DNA of 64,000 nucleotides from Nematopogon swammerdamellus. Taxonomy: Eukaryota; Arthropoda; Insecta; Lepidoptera; Adelidae. Location of the stretch: NCBI GenBank assembly GCA_946902875.1, contig OX336354.1, forward strand, positions 6,545,247-6,609,246, read 5' to 3'. The translations under genes were made by a program, and so were the position numbers. Positions 1-9,678 of this stretch are shown here, piece by piece (position 1 is the stretch's first letter; every line of letters starts with the position of its first letter). The notes under the pieces were generated by a model. The model made no database searches, was not told where the DNA came from, and worked only from the letters and a program-made list of their open reading frames with translations.

Positions 1-462
1 ACGAAGCACATTATATTCAATATACAGATCAAATAGATGTCGTAGTTATTTATGCACCCAATTTTGTGTCAGGGCGTAAAAGTAAAATTCTCAATTTTTA
101 AAACTGCGGCGGCTTCGGCGGAGGCGTGGCTGTACGCTGCATACGGCTGACCCAAAACGCTAACTATGTAGTTCTGCTCGTTAAGCCGTAAAAAGCTTTT
201 TGGTTGCATTTTTTGGCAACAACGCTGCCTAACCAACTTGCTACAGCGATGGACGAATGCGACATCTCACAGGAAGTACGTTGCAAACAATTCAAAAGGA
301 TAGGATATCAGGTTATTATAATAATATATTGCATGAAAACTTCATTCGTTTCCAACATAACTACAAAAACAATTTGCAACGGACGGACGGCTCGTAACAC
401 ATCGGTTCACAAGTCTAGAGAGAAATAGACCTAAGTGCACACCGTGTATTACATTTTAGTTC
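1..462. other. No recognised feature
   Basis: Moderately AT-rich sequence with only short open frames that look like chance. I see no terminal repeat, splice pair or familiar repeat here. Confidence 0.4.
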
Positions 463-820
463 GTTTTTTTTTGTACAAACTGACAGGGTTGGCTACATCA
501 CATACAAATATACGTGATGTCAGCCCATATCATTGGTGAACTAGATGCCATGTCAGTCCCTTTGGTCGTGCCGGCTACACTGAACTGGACAGAAAACCCG
601 AACTATCTACACGGCCGCTTCGATCGACCTTTCATTCAGTGCGATTGTACCGATCCGGGCGGGTTAAACCCTACATAGTAAGGTGATGGGGCCTACGCTT
701 TTACGTGGCATCCGTCTCACGGACAGCCTCAGCTGTCGAACGGTTACATATCCAAGTTCTTAGGTGTGCTTAGATCACGAACGGTACTCGATCGATCGCA
801 CCGCCGCTCTAGAGAGGCGA
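463..820 (-). repeat. SINE family A, old copy
   Basis: An oligo-T run (463-472) marks the 3' tail of a minus-strand retroposon. It is followed by the family-A body, including 'tgatgtcagcccat' and 'tacactgaactggacag', which recurs at about 8.0, 8.7, 23.0, 32.9 and 40.1 kb. The far end, around 800-820, resembles the tRNA-like head of the better-kept copy at 23001-23344, but the A and B boxes are eroded. Many substitutions suggest an old insertion. The family assignment rests on within-window similarity only. Confidence 0.75.
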
Positions 821-1297
821 ACGACCGCATTCACCGAAACTTGATTATATGATGTGATACTGAAGAATTTTGACATGTAACTTTTTTATGTCAAAATTTT
901 CAATTCGTCTGTCGCTTTTGTAATTATAAAGCAAAAAAAAATATCAAAGTAAAAAGTCGTGTAGAACAAAAATATGTTAAAAGGAAGCTGCAGAATCACC
1001 CATGTGTAACGTGGAGTATTTATTATTTCGTCTTGCATAATATTTATAGCTTTTCATATAATTTTGAATTCCGAGCCGCAATTGTAGAACTTGTAATATA
1101 AACCGGCGCGGCGGCCGGCGGCGGCAGCGGTGGCAAAGCAAACAAATTACAGCCCAAAAGCTGAATTAAACCACTCACTGGCTCTGCCACCGCAGCATTC
1201 GTACCAACTACAAACTCACGTGGCACCATCCCGTACATGTTATAAATAAGATTCAGCGTCTGCCGTCTGTGCGAATTTATGTATGTTCGCTTATATA
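821..1297. other. No gene; remnant of a dispersed repeat at the right end
   Basis: AT-rich with no coding signal. From about 1250 the sequence ('gtctgccgtctgtg', then 'tatgttcgcttata') matches the left part of the Helitron-like repeats at 1853-2143 and 21092-21330. The MITE at 1298 interrupts that repeat copy. Confidence 0.45.
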
Positions 1298-1751
1298 CAG
1301 GATGTTTCAGGGTAGGCTTGAGAAACTTCAGGAATAGAAAGTACTCATTATTAGATAAAAAAATCCGTATCACTCAAATCGAAATTCCGTACTTTTTTTT
1401 CATACAAAAATTGGAAATTGTTATAAAACTCGATGTACAGTGAGTATGGGGAGGTGCTGTCTAGGTCTAGGTAGTGCAATGACCTAGTCCAGTCCCCTTT
1501 TTCTTTTGATGTCATTTAAATTTAAGTGTATGGAATTGATCAACATGCAGTTCAATTCTGCTAGTTAAAAATTGCAATTTAGTAATTTTATTTTTATTTA
1601 ATAAAGGCGGATGTTAACCGTCCACCAAATCTCGATGAAACGATTTTCACCAAAAATGGCCGAATCTGGAAAAAGTTTCAGAGCTTTTCGTTTTCAAATA
1701 TGGACCCCTTTCGAACCCTGAAGTTACGAAACCCTATCCTGAAACATCCTG
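1298..1751. mobile_element. 454-bp TA-flanked MITE
   Basis: The ends are inverted repeats of about 19-20 bp (starting 'caggatgtttcagg') with one mismatch. TA dinucleotides flank both sides (1296-1297 and 1752-1753), as expected for a non-autonomous Tc1/mariner-type element. The interior has no coding capacity. Joining the flanks restores a stretch like 'tgttcgcttataactcaag', seen intact at 1890 and 21137, so this MITE inserted into a pre-existing Helitron-like repeat. Confidence 0.8.
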
Positions 1752-1852
1752 TATAACTTAAGAACAAAGGGCAGATAACTAATCGCTATACTATACTAAT
1801 CGCTTACATTCGCAATGCAACTCTGTGATGGTCAGTTTGTTTACTTTCTTTA

Positions 1853-2143
1853 TCTCGTCTCGGTGGCCTGACATTATGTATGTATACGTATGTTCGCTTA
1901 TAACTCAAGGGCGGCTCAACGTATTCGCTTGCGGTTTTTGCGGATGTAATGCGACGTATCTCAACCTATATAGCACCACGCCATTATTCACATATGAGCT
2001 GAGCAGTGGGGTCGAAAGTGAACGCGGTCGGAAAAATCTACCAATTCGATTACCTTTCATGTGATTCGACTCGAAAACTACTCAACCGATTTACATAAAG
2101 TTTTCATCGACTTCAACGCGAGCGGAGCCGCGGGCGTAGCTAG
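1853..2143 (+). mobile_element. Helitron-like non-autonomous repeat
   Basis: It shares its body with 21092-21330. Its right end is GC-rich, with a short GCGG/CCGC stem followed about 10 bases later by CTAG-T. A hairpin shortly before a CTRR terminus is the hallmark of Helitron 3' ends, and no target duplication is visible. The same ending occurs at about 21.3, 45.37 and 46.68 kb. Assignment to Helitrons is inferred from the terminus alone, and no Rep/helicase coding is present. Confidence 0.5.
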
Positions 2144-3219
2144 TGGCAATACAATGCATGCACAGTGGTTTCACACCGACCGCATCAAAGCGGGAAAAGA
2201 GCTTCTGCATGTGAATTCATATTCCATCCGGCATTAGTTAGGTAAAGAATTTCAAATTCCGAACGCAAAAGTCGCAAATATGTATTTTGAAGATTCTTCG
2301 TGTTTTCTATGTAGGGCATATTTAAATTATGTTAATGTTAAAGAGAAGAAAACATTATATACCTAGTAAGTTGCTTTACTTTAAATGGCGCCCACTCAAT
2401 GGATTATAACTATAACTTACTTATTATCCCCGAAGGTAAACAAAAGTAAACCTTGCAGTAATAAGTACCTAGACAGTAATTTAGATTATTTAAAATAATG
2501 ACTTCCTATACTATTGCGAAATTTTCATTATTAAAAACCAATTTCCCATCCCCGTGCTAAACTTTTATTATTTAAAAAAGTGGCTTCCCATCCTTGTGCG
2601 AAATTTTTATAATAAATAAAAAATGGCTTCCTAAGGAATTTTTATTAATTAAATTATTTTTTCTTTCCTCGTGCGCTCACCAGCTCCCGTGGTGTAGACA
2701 TGCTGAGCCGTGTCGCGCGGATTAGCCGGCACAAAAGTGGGGCTATTCCCAGTCGCGCAGAGCGCGCGGTCGGTCGGCGGCGGTAGCTTTTAAAGTGCTG
2801 TTTACATTTATTAATATAAGTCGGGAAAATATCGTCACGACGCTATTTTCGGATTATATTCCCGTCATCTTCGTACTATCGCGATGGCTTCACTAGTTGC
2901 GCAATAGGAAATTTTAAATCGCGTCAAGCGATGTTAAAAACCACGTCGATCGCAACGACACTTTAGACGTAGAATATCTTAGATTTCCCATTATATGAAA
3001 TGGCTATAGGGTAGCAAAGCATAGTTACATTTCGGCATACATTTTGCCTTTTGTGGCACGATGTGTTCAACATTTAAAAAATTCCGTCGTCGTTGTTACT
3101 TACATAACTCCGTATTTTGTAGATAAAATATGCCTAATACAGGTCCCGAAACGGTTTATGAGCGCTTGGCGAGAGTGGTGGGGTTAGTTCGCGCATGTGT
3201 CGGGATGGGAGGGTCTCCA
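2144..3219. other. No gene; AT-rich with short degenerate repeats
   Basis: Between about 2470 and 2640 a motif containing 'ggcttcc' and 'tgcgaaatttt' recurs three or four times as a degenerate tandem of roughly 60 bp. A GC-richer patch at 2680-2790 precedes more AT-rich DNA. No reading frame is convincing. Confidence 0.4.
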
Positions 3220-3350
3220 AGAGCAGCGTGAAAAGCCACCTATCAGGCCGGATGGCATTCGCAACCCCCGCATACAACCGAATCTCCATGGGCGTCGTTA
3301 GACACCCATGGGTGGCTCGGCGCCATATATCGGGCTTTCAATAAAAAATA
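3220..3350 (+). pseudogene. LINE 3' tail fragment
   Basis: It matches the terminal part of a dispersed LINE also seen at 17656, 18532 (minus), 23900, 46805 (minus) and 60100. It has the 'aggccgg-atggcattcgcaa' region, the 'catgggcgtcgttagacac' region and a short A run at the end. The fragment is heavily 5'-truncated and non-functional. Confidence 0.65.
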
Positions 3351-4149
3351 TTACTTTTGTCAGCCTTATAGTTGGCATGGCGCCTCGCTGAGCGTGATAT
3401 GGCAAACATTTTATTTATGTTATTGTTAGACCTGACTGAATGGGCACTGTTACCCGTGTCCGTTTTTGGAAAAAAAAATCATAAATGTAATTTCGGCTTA
3501 AGAGGAAACGCTTTTGCTAATTATAGAGGGCCCGGACATTCGCTTGAATAATCTGATATACAAGCACGTTTAATTAACCGCCTGCGAATTGAATAGACTC
3601 ATACTAAATTAGGGTTTTTGTCTGAGGATTCAGCGCTTGGGTAAAGAAAATTAATTACCTAAAATTCAATGTTTAAGGCTGAATTTTGCTGCACACAAAA
3701 ATATACTTTCCTATTCTCGCTCTGGCATTCTATTAATATTTGGTGGAATATGTTCATCCCACAGAAATCCTAAGTAATAGCTAGAAGTGTGAAGGAGGCG
3801 GGCGCGCGTGGCGGCTATATGGTCAGTTTGTGACCATACGCGTCGTGCGCTCGCGATCCGACCGACAGTGCATCGTCGACCGAGGCACGCGCGACATATG
3901 GAATGTTTTTCCCAAAATGACGGTCTGTTGCGTGAAAACATGTAAAAACCGAACTGTGAAAGTAAACTGGAAGAACAATGGAGTAACATATTATCGGTAA
4001 ATATACTGTAAATGTCTTAATTATATTTTTAAAGATTTTTTTTTAAATTCTGTCTCCGTGCTCCCTCGTTCCATGCATAGTGCTGTAACCGTGCATTAAA
4101 TGTATCGATACAGTATTGTACAGTATTCGGTACTTAAGTCTATGAAATA
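3351..4149. other. No recognised feature
   Basis: AT-rich DNA. A 92-codon minus-strand open frame at 3711-3989 has no recognisable domain and skewed composition. I do not treat it as a gene. Confidence 0.4.
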
Positions 4150-4175
4150 CCGGGTGCGGCGATTGAACTGTCCGT
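4150..4175 (+). repeat. Left 26-bp terminal inverted repeat of the DD37D element
   Basis: Begins 'ccgggtgcggcgattgaa'. It is the exact reverse complement of 5444-5469. Confidence 0.95.
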
Positions 4176-4309
4176 CTCTATCTAACTGTTTTAAAATTCG
4201 AACCACTGAATCGAACGCCGCCCAAATTTCAAATGTTGATCTTTGACATGTTCTCTATCATCATTTGAAGTGATTCTGTTGTAAGAGAAACACGTTCGAA
4301 TTTAGAACA

Positions 4310-5353
4310 ATGGATTTAAAACGAAATTCAGTAATTGCTCTTCATTTGGAGGGAAAATCGACTATCGAAATACGTCGAGCGCTGCCAAATCTTCAATTGA
4401 ACGAGAAATTTGTGCATCGCACTATTCAACGTTATAATGAGACTGGTAGCGTTAAGAAACGCTACGGTGGTGGACGACGCTGTACTGCAACGGCGCCAGC
4501 AGTTGTCGAAAAGATGCGTCATCGATTAGACAGAAATCCAGCGCGCTCAGCAAACCAGCTCGCGCAGGATCTCAAGGTGAGCGATCTCAGCGTTCGTCCC
4601 ATATTGAAGGAAAAGCTTAAAGTCAAACCATTAAAAAAAACCTTTCTCAGGAACTCACTGCTTTACAGCGTAGCAAACGGTTGGATCGATCGAAAGAGCT
4701 GATTCGCTTGCTCGACTCTGGCGAGGTTCCCAATTTGGCGTTTTCAGATGAGAAAACTTTTTGCGTTGAACAGTTTTTAAACAAACAAAATGACCGTGTT
4801 TGGTTGAAGAGACGTGTCAGCGACCATTCAGACGAATTGCAAGTCACTCGACGCCAAGGAGCCGACCAAATTATGGTCTGGGCGGCGGTGTCTGAAAATG
4901 GCCGTTCTCCGCTCGTTTTTCTTCCAATGCGTCGCAACCAAGTCAAAATAAACCAACAAATCTATCGAGACGAAGTCTTGCGACCAGGGCTGATACCGTG
5001 GGCACGCAACACATTCGGTTCTGAGCGTTTGACTTTCCAGCTAGACTCGGCACCATCGCACAGAGCAATTGGAACGCAAAATTGGTTGAAAGCAAACGTT
5101 CCAATGCTGATCGACCGAGATATGTGGCCGTCGTCATCGCCCGACTTGAATCCGCTGGACTTTTGTATTTGGGGTGATTTACAGCCCAGGGCCTGTGCTA
5201 AAAAACACACTTCGGTAGAAGCGCTCAAAGTTACTCTTACGAGAGAATGGAAATTATTTGAGTGACAACGTCGTTCGAGCAGCCTGCGCTTCTTTCAGAA
5301 AGAGACTTCAGCTTGTAGTAAAGGCTAAAGGCGGGTTAATTCCTTCGGAATAA
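4310..5353 (+). pseudogene. DD37D mariner-type transposase, two frameshifts
   Basis: Cut-and-paste transposase. The first frame (4310-4702) opens with ATG and carries the N-terminal helix-turn-helix DNA-binding region. The catalytic core continues in another frame from within the A8 tract at 4633-4640, where one base appears lost. Catalytic Asp codons are at 4747-4749 (FSDEKTF), 5044-5046 (QLDSAPSH) and 5158-5160 (SPDLNPLDF); 37 residues separate the last two. The core frame stops at 5265, but family-like sequence (RAACASFRKRL) continues in a third frame to a TAA at 5351-5353, implying one extra A near 5251. All three Asp residues survive, so the damage is two A-tract indels only. These could be real mutations or consensus errors in the assembly. 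Confidence 0.9.
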
Positions 5354-5443
5354 GTCATAATAAAACTTTAAACTTACTATTTTCACATGGCATAAGTGTA
5401 TAAATAAATATTGAAAATTAACAGAAGTATTTCATTTTCACAT

Positions 5444-5469
5444 ACGGACAGTTCAATCGCCGCACCCGG
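5444..5469 (-). repeat. Right 26-bp terminal inverted repeat of the DD37D element
   Basis: Exact inverse of 4150-4175, followed by TA at 5470-5471. Confidence 0.95.
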
Positions 5470-5585
5470 TATATATGAAATGTTTTAGTTTAATTTCCTA
5501 TTATTTAAATATTTGATGTACGTAGTAATTTTATCCCTGAATATAAAATATAAACATAAAATAAATAAATTAATTAATTAATATA

Positions 5586-5818
5586 TCCGCCAACGCACCA
5601 ATGTAGTCGATATTGGACACCGGGTGGCTAAGCTGAGGTGGCATTGGGCTGGGCATGTCAGCCGAAAAGTTGACGTCCTTTGGAGTATCCGTGTCCTACA
5701 CTGGCGGCCGTGGACAGGGAAACGGAAAGTGGGAAGACCACCCGCCCGGTGGGACGACGAAATTAAGTACGTCGGCGAAAAGCAGTGGTTCCGTACCGCT
5801 GAAGGCCGGGAGGACTGG
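5586..5818 (+). pseudogene. RTE-type LINE, C-terminal fragment
   Basis: Translation from 5624 gives the signature tail of RTE/BovB-like endonuclease-reverse transcriptase polyproteins: WAGHVSRK, then VLHWRPWTGKRKVGRPPARW and KQWFRTAEGREDW. Matching copies lie at 33066-33578 and 53246-53535. The 5' break falls at the same place (the 'acgcaccaa' segment) as in the copy at 53.2 kb. The expected terminus (AYVQQWT then TGAC repeats) is absent: after 5818 unrelated sequence leads into the foldback element at 5879. Confidence 0.85.
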
Positions 5819-5918
5819 AGCAGAGGTGTTGCGATGACCGCGGACATTGCCCGCAAAATTCCATACCCGGCATTTAAAAGAACTAGAAGGCTTAGGATTT
5901 TTTGACGAAAATTCGTCA

Positions 5919-6150
5919 TGAACTTTTGTTTTGGTCATATCATAATTCGAGAACCACTGGTGCTAGACCCATCGTGTTGGTACTCAAACTTCAGGTCTCG
6001 GTGAGATCCATCCATCTGTCACGTAAACTTTTGTTTTGGTCATAACTCGAGAACCACTGGTGCTAGACCCATCGTGTTGGTACTCAAACTTCAGGTCTCG
6101 GTGAGATCTATCCATCTGTCACGTGAACTTTTGTTTTGGTCATAACTCAC
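5919..6150 (-). repeat. Inverted copies of the 100-bp repeat
   Basis: About two units in opposite orientation to the long array that follows. The unit contains 'tggtgctagacccatcgtg', with 'aacttttgttttggtcat' at each junction. The orientation switch is marked by 'ctcacacatatgg' around 6147-6160. Confidence 0.85.
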
Positions 6151-7050
6151 ACATATGGATAGATCGCACCGAGACCTGAAGTTTGAGTACCAACACGATG
6201 GGTCTAGCACCAGTGGTTCTCGAGTTATGGTCAAAACAAAAGTTCATGTGACAGGTGGATAGATCTCACCGAGACCTGAAGTTTGAGTACCAACACGATG
6301 GGTCTAGCACCAGTGGTTCTCGAGTTATGACCAAAACAAAAGTTCACGTGACTGATGGATAGATCTCACCGAGACCTCAAGTTTGAGTACCAACACGATG
6401 GGTCTAGCACCAGTGGTTCTCGAGTTATGACCAAAACAAAAGTTCACGTGACAGATGGATAGATCTCACCGAGACCTGAAGTTTGAGTACCAACACGATG
6501 GGTCTAGCACCAGTGATTCTCGAGTTATGACCAAAACAAAAGTTCACGTGACAGATGGATAGATCTCACCGAGACCTGAAGTTTGAGTACCAACACGATG
6601 GGTCTAGCACCAGTGGTTCGCGAGTTATGGCCAAAACAAAAGTTCATGTGACAGGTGGATAGATCTCACCGAGACCTGGAGTTTGAGTACCAACACGATG
6701 GGTCTAGCACCAGTGGTTCTCGAGTTATGACCAAAACAAAAGTTCACGTGACAGATGGATAGCTCTCACCGAAACCTGAAGTTTGAGTACTGACACGATG
6801 GGTCTAGCACCAGTGGTTCTCGAGTTATGGCCAAAACAAAAGTTCATGTGACAGATGGATAGATCTCACCGAAACCTGAAGTTTGAGTACCAACACGATG
6901 GGTCTAGCACCAGTGGTTCTCGAGTTATGACCAAAACAAAAGTTCACGTGACAGGTGGATAGATCTCACCGAGACCTGAAGTTTGAGTACCAACACGATG
7001 GGTCTAGCACCAGTGGTTCTCGAGTTATGACCAAAACAAAAGTTCATGAC
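6151..7050 (+). repeat. 100-bp tandem repeat array, about nine units
   Basis: The junction motif 'agttcayg' recurs exactly every 100 bases at 6241, 6341, 6441 and on to 7041. Units differ by a few substitutions only (for example 'gatggat' or 'ggtggat', and a 'tgacacg' variant near 6791), indicating recent amplification or homogenisation. The array is non-coding. Confidence 0.95.
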
Positions 7051-7250
7051 GAAGTTTCGTCAAAAAATCCTAAGCCTTCTAGTTCTCACAGAAAACGGGA
7101 TGGTACGGAACCTCTTTACGCGAGCTCGACTCGAACTTAGCCACTTTCAAATGATATATACATATTTTCCCAAGATAACAAAAAAAAAATATTATTTCAA
7201 GACAAAACTTTTTTTAAGTAACACAATTGTAATAAATAACGAACGGCGAA

Positions 7251-7270
7251 AATATGGAACGGTCTTCCGG
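7251..7270 (+). pseudogene. Left stub of a LINE tail interrupted by the foldback element
   Basis: Reads 'tatggaacggtcttccgg', encoding WNGLP, the conserved start of the LINE C-terminal block. The block continues after the insertion at 12666 with PVSVFPTTYNLG. CTTCCGG (7264-7270) is repeated at 12666-12672. Confidence 0.75.
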
Positions 7271-7969
7271 CACAGCATATACAGGGTGTCCCAGAAACCG
7301 ACGATAATCCTTTAACAGGAGATAGGGCTGCTAATTACCTCTCAGAATATCTAATTTTAGGTTCAGTAAAAATGGCTTAGTTTTTGAGATATTGTAATTT
7401 TTGTAAAAATCCAAAATTTTCTCCCTCAGCTCATTTTTTTAAATGCCACAAGTACAAATGTAAGATTTTCTTAAATCTAATTTTTGTCAAATATTCCTGA
7501 AAAGTAAGGCTTTCACACGGCATAATTTATTTTTTCATGTTTTATCCTGTTTAGCTGAAAAACGACTTAAGAGCCACATGTTAAAAATTTTTCAGCCTCA
7601 TCCCTTGATTTTGGCCCTTCGCGGTGAAAAAAAATATTACTACACTAAAGTGGCATTATGCAACAAAAATACGCTCATCTAATGTAGTTTTTAAAATGGT
7701 ACATCACTTACCGATTTGCCCAACAATTTATGAGATATTGTTATTTAACTGCAAAAGGACCTCGGAATTTGATAAATGTTCTACCAAGTACGAATTGGAA
7801 TAAAATAAACACTTGAAGTAAATTGGTATTTATTAACCTGTTAAAGTAGATGTTCAAATTGTTTACCACCTGCACAAATGCTAGCTCGACATCTTCTCAC
7901 AAATGCCCGGTTGATGCGTCGAGCAAGTACTCGATGCAAGTGCAGATACGTGCACCTATTGTATGTAGT

Positions 7970-8115
7970 TTGTGTTTTCCGTCCAGTTGAGTGTAGCCGG
8001 CACGACCGAAGGGAAGCACTGACGTGGCACCAAGTTCACCTGGTGTTATGGGCTGTAGGTGTTGTACGGGTTGTAGGTGATGTAGCCAACCATGTCAGTT
8101 TACATTAAAAAAACC
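7970..8115 (+). repeat. SINE family A copy inside the left palindrome arm
   Basis: Contains 'cagttgagtgtagccggcac', the 'gggaagcactgacgtggcac' block and 'gatgtagccaaccatgtcag', ending in a short A run. It is 5'-truncated. It is mirrored by 8633-8790. Confidence 0.85.
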
Positions 8116-8124
8116 TGAGCTACC

Positions 8125-8440
8125 GCCGTAATTATTTCTTTGAGCTCTATCAAGTTTTCCACCGGTTTCCAGTAAACTTTTTCTTTTAAATAGCCAAAAT
8201 AATAAAAATCTAACGGATTTAAATCCGGTGATCTAGACGTCCGGTCTCTCTGTGGGGATGCAAGTGGCTAGGAGGCCACAAGACGTCCGTTGAATTGAAG
8301 AAACTTTAAACGGGCAAATTATCTTGAGTTTCTGCAATAGGAGCTTCAGAGCCTTTTAGAAGATGTACCATTGGCCATACGGAGGTGGTTGCAAAATGAT
8401 GGCTGCGCAAAAATTACGCAATTCTCTAGCGTAATGGGCT
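8125..8440 (-). pseudogene. Mariner-like transposase relic, mirrored left copy
   Basis: The minus strand repeats, with differences, the transposase 3' region found on the plus strand at 8441-8640 (the PLDF...KEKVY block). It also includes a segment of about 120 bp missing from the right copy. Stops and frame changes make it non-functional. Confidence 0.65.
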
Positions 8441-8640
8441 GGCCCATTACGCTAGAGAAGTGCGTAATTTTTTAGACCAAGCATATCCCCACGCATGGAT
8501 CGGACGTCTAGGTCAACGGATTTAAATCCGTTAGACTTTTATTATCGAGGCTATGTAAAAGAAAAAGTTTACGGGAAAACGGTGGAAAACTTCATAGAGC
8601 TCAAAGAAAGAATTACGGCAGTAGCTCAGGTTTTTTTTTA
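8441..8640 (+). pseudogene. Mariner-like transposase C-terminal relic
   Basis: The plus strand reads VRNFLDQAYPHAWIGR. After a short gap and frame change it continues DLNPLDFYYRGYVKEKVY and then ELKERITAVAQ. This is the C-terminal catalytic block of insect Tc1/mariner transposases (the family pattern is WIGR, SPDL-PLDF, KVY), with the last catalytic Asp in PLDF. The first two catalytic residues are not present. The relic sits at the middle of the palindrome, so both halves end inside the transposase gene. Confidence 0.7.
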
Positions 8641-8790
8641 TGTAAACTGACATGGTTGGCTACATCACCTACAACATCCGTGATGTCAGCCCATAACACC
8701 GGGTGAACTTGGTGCCACGTCAGTGCTTCCCTTCGGTCGTGCCGAATATAGTCAAGTGGAGGGAAAACACAAACTATTTATATAGCATAG
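8633..8790 (-). repeat. SINE family A copy inside the right palindrome arm
   Basis: Mirror of 7970-8115: T run, then 'ctgacatggttggctacatc', and the 'gtgaacttggtgccacgtc' block. It keeps 'acatccgtgatgtcagcc', which is altered in the left copy, so the two have diverged since duplication. Confidence 0.85.
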
Positions 8791-9678
8791 GTGGACGTAT
8801 CTGCACTTGCATCGAGTACTTGCTCGACGCATCAACCGGGCATTTGTTAGAAGATGTCGAGCTAGCATTTGTGCAGGTTGTAAACTATTTGAACATCTAC
8901 TTTAACAGGTTAATAAAGACCAATTACTTCAAGTGTTTATTTTATACCAATTCGTAGTTGGTAGAACAGTTATCAAATTCCGAGGTCTTTTTGCAGTTAA
9001 ATAACAATATTTCATAAAATATTGGGCAAATCGGTAAGTGATGTATGATGTACCATTTTAAAAACTACATTAGATGAGCGTATTTTTCTTGCATAATGCC
9101 ACTTTAGTGTAGTATATTTTTTTTTCACCGCGAAGGGCAAAACTCAAGGGAAGAGGCTGAAATTTTTTTAACATGTGGCTCTTAAGTCTTTTTTCAGCTA
9201 AACAGGATTAAAAATGAAAAAATAAATTTTACCGTGTGAAAGCCTTACTTTTAAGGAATATTTGACAAAAACTAGATTTAAGAAAATCTTACATTTGTAC
9301 TTGTGGCATTTAAAAAAATGAGCTGAGGGAGAAAATTTTGGATTTTTACAAAAATGTCAATATCTCAAAAACTAAGCCATTTTTACTAAACCTAAAATTA
9401 GATATTCTGAGAGGTAATTAGCAGCCCTATCTCCTGTTAAAGGATTATCGTCGGTTTCTGGGACACCCTGTATATGGCTAAAGCAGTATGGAAACTACGT
9501 ACAAAACGATCGAAACGACGCACTCACACACACGCACGCCTCAACAAGGCCCCGAAGCGAATGTCGCAAACAATCAGTCGCGGGTGCCGCGTCCGAGTGG
9601 TCGTGTTTGTTTTTGTTGCATGCGCCACGGACAGTCCGCGATCTTTTAGAATGCAAAAAAATGTTTACAAACGTTTTT

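Larger units (their letters stand above)
4150..5469 (+). mobile_element. Tc1/mariner element, DD37D (maT-type)
   Basis: A complete 1,320-bp class II element. The 26-bp terminal inverted repeats at 4150-4175 and 5444-5469 are perfect complements, and each is flanked by the TA target dinucleotide (4148-4149 and 5470-5471). The single coding region on the plus strand encodes a transposase with catalytic spacing D-(37)-D, which places it in the maT/DD37D group described from moths and nematodes rather than the classical DD34D mariners. Perfect TIRs imply a fairly young copy, yet two single-base frameshifts interrupt the transposase, so as assembled it is non-autonomous. Confidence 0.93.
5879..7086. 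mobile_element. Foldback-type element built of 100-bp repeats
   Basis: Terminal inverted repeats of 60 bp (5879-5938 and 7027-7086, beginning 'agaactagaaggcttagg') match except for one position. Weaker symmetry may extend them to roughly 5845 and 7125. Inside, a 100-bp unit occurs about twice in one orientation (5919-6150) and about nine times in the other (6151-7050), switching at about 6150. There is no coding region. Arms made of tandem repeats recall FB/Galileo-type foldback elements, but no target duplication could be fixed, so the superfamily is unknown. Confidence 0.75.
7282..9470. mobile_element. 2.19-kb near-palindromic Tc1/mariner-derived element
   Basis: Begins 'cagggtgtcccagaaacc' and ends with its exact inverse, flanked by TA (7280-7281, 9471-9472). 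The two halves are inverted copies of each other for more than 1 kb, meeting at about 8436 ('gggctggccc'). The left half is about 120 bp longer because the right lacks the stretch matching 8240-8400. Each half has a SINE family-A copy and the 3' part of a mariner-like transposase gene. The structure is best explained as a head-to-head fusion of two truncated copies, or a foldback duplication, that then moved or was fixed as a unit. Confidence 0.88.

Noticed and set aside
3711..3989. 92-codon minus-strand open frame
   Set aside because: Cys/Arg-skewed composition, no domain, no splice context, consistent with chance.
6151..7050. Regular 100-bp array considered as a CRISPR-like structure
   Set aside because: There are no unique spacers: the whole 100-bp unit repeats, the genome is eukaryotic and the array sits inside TIRs.
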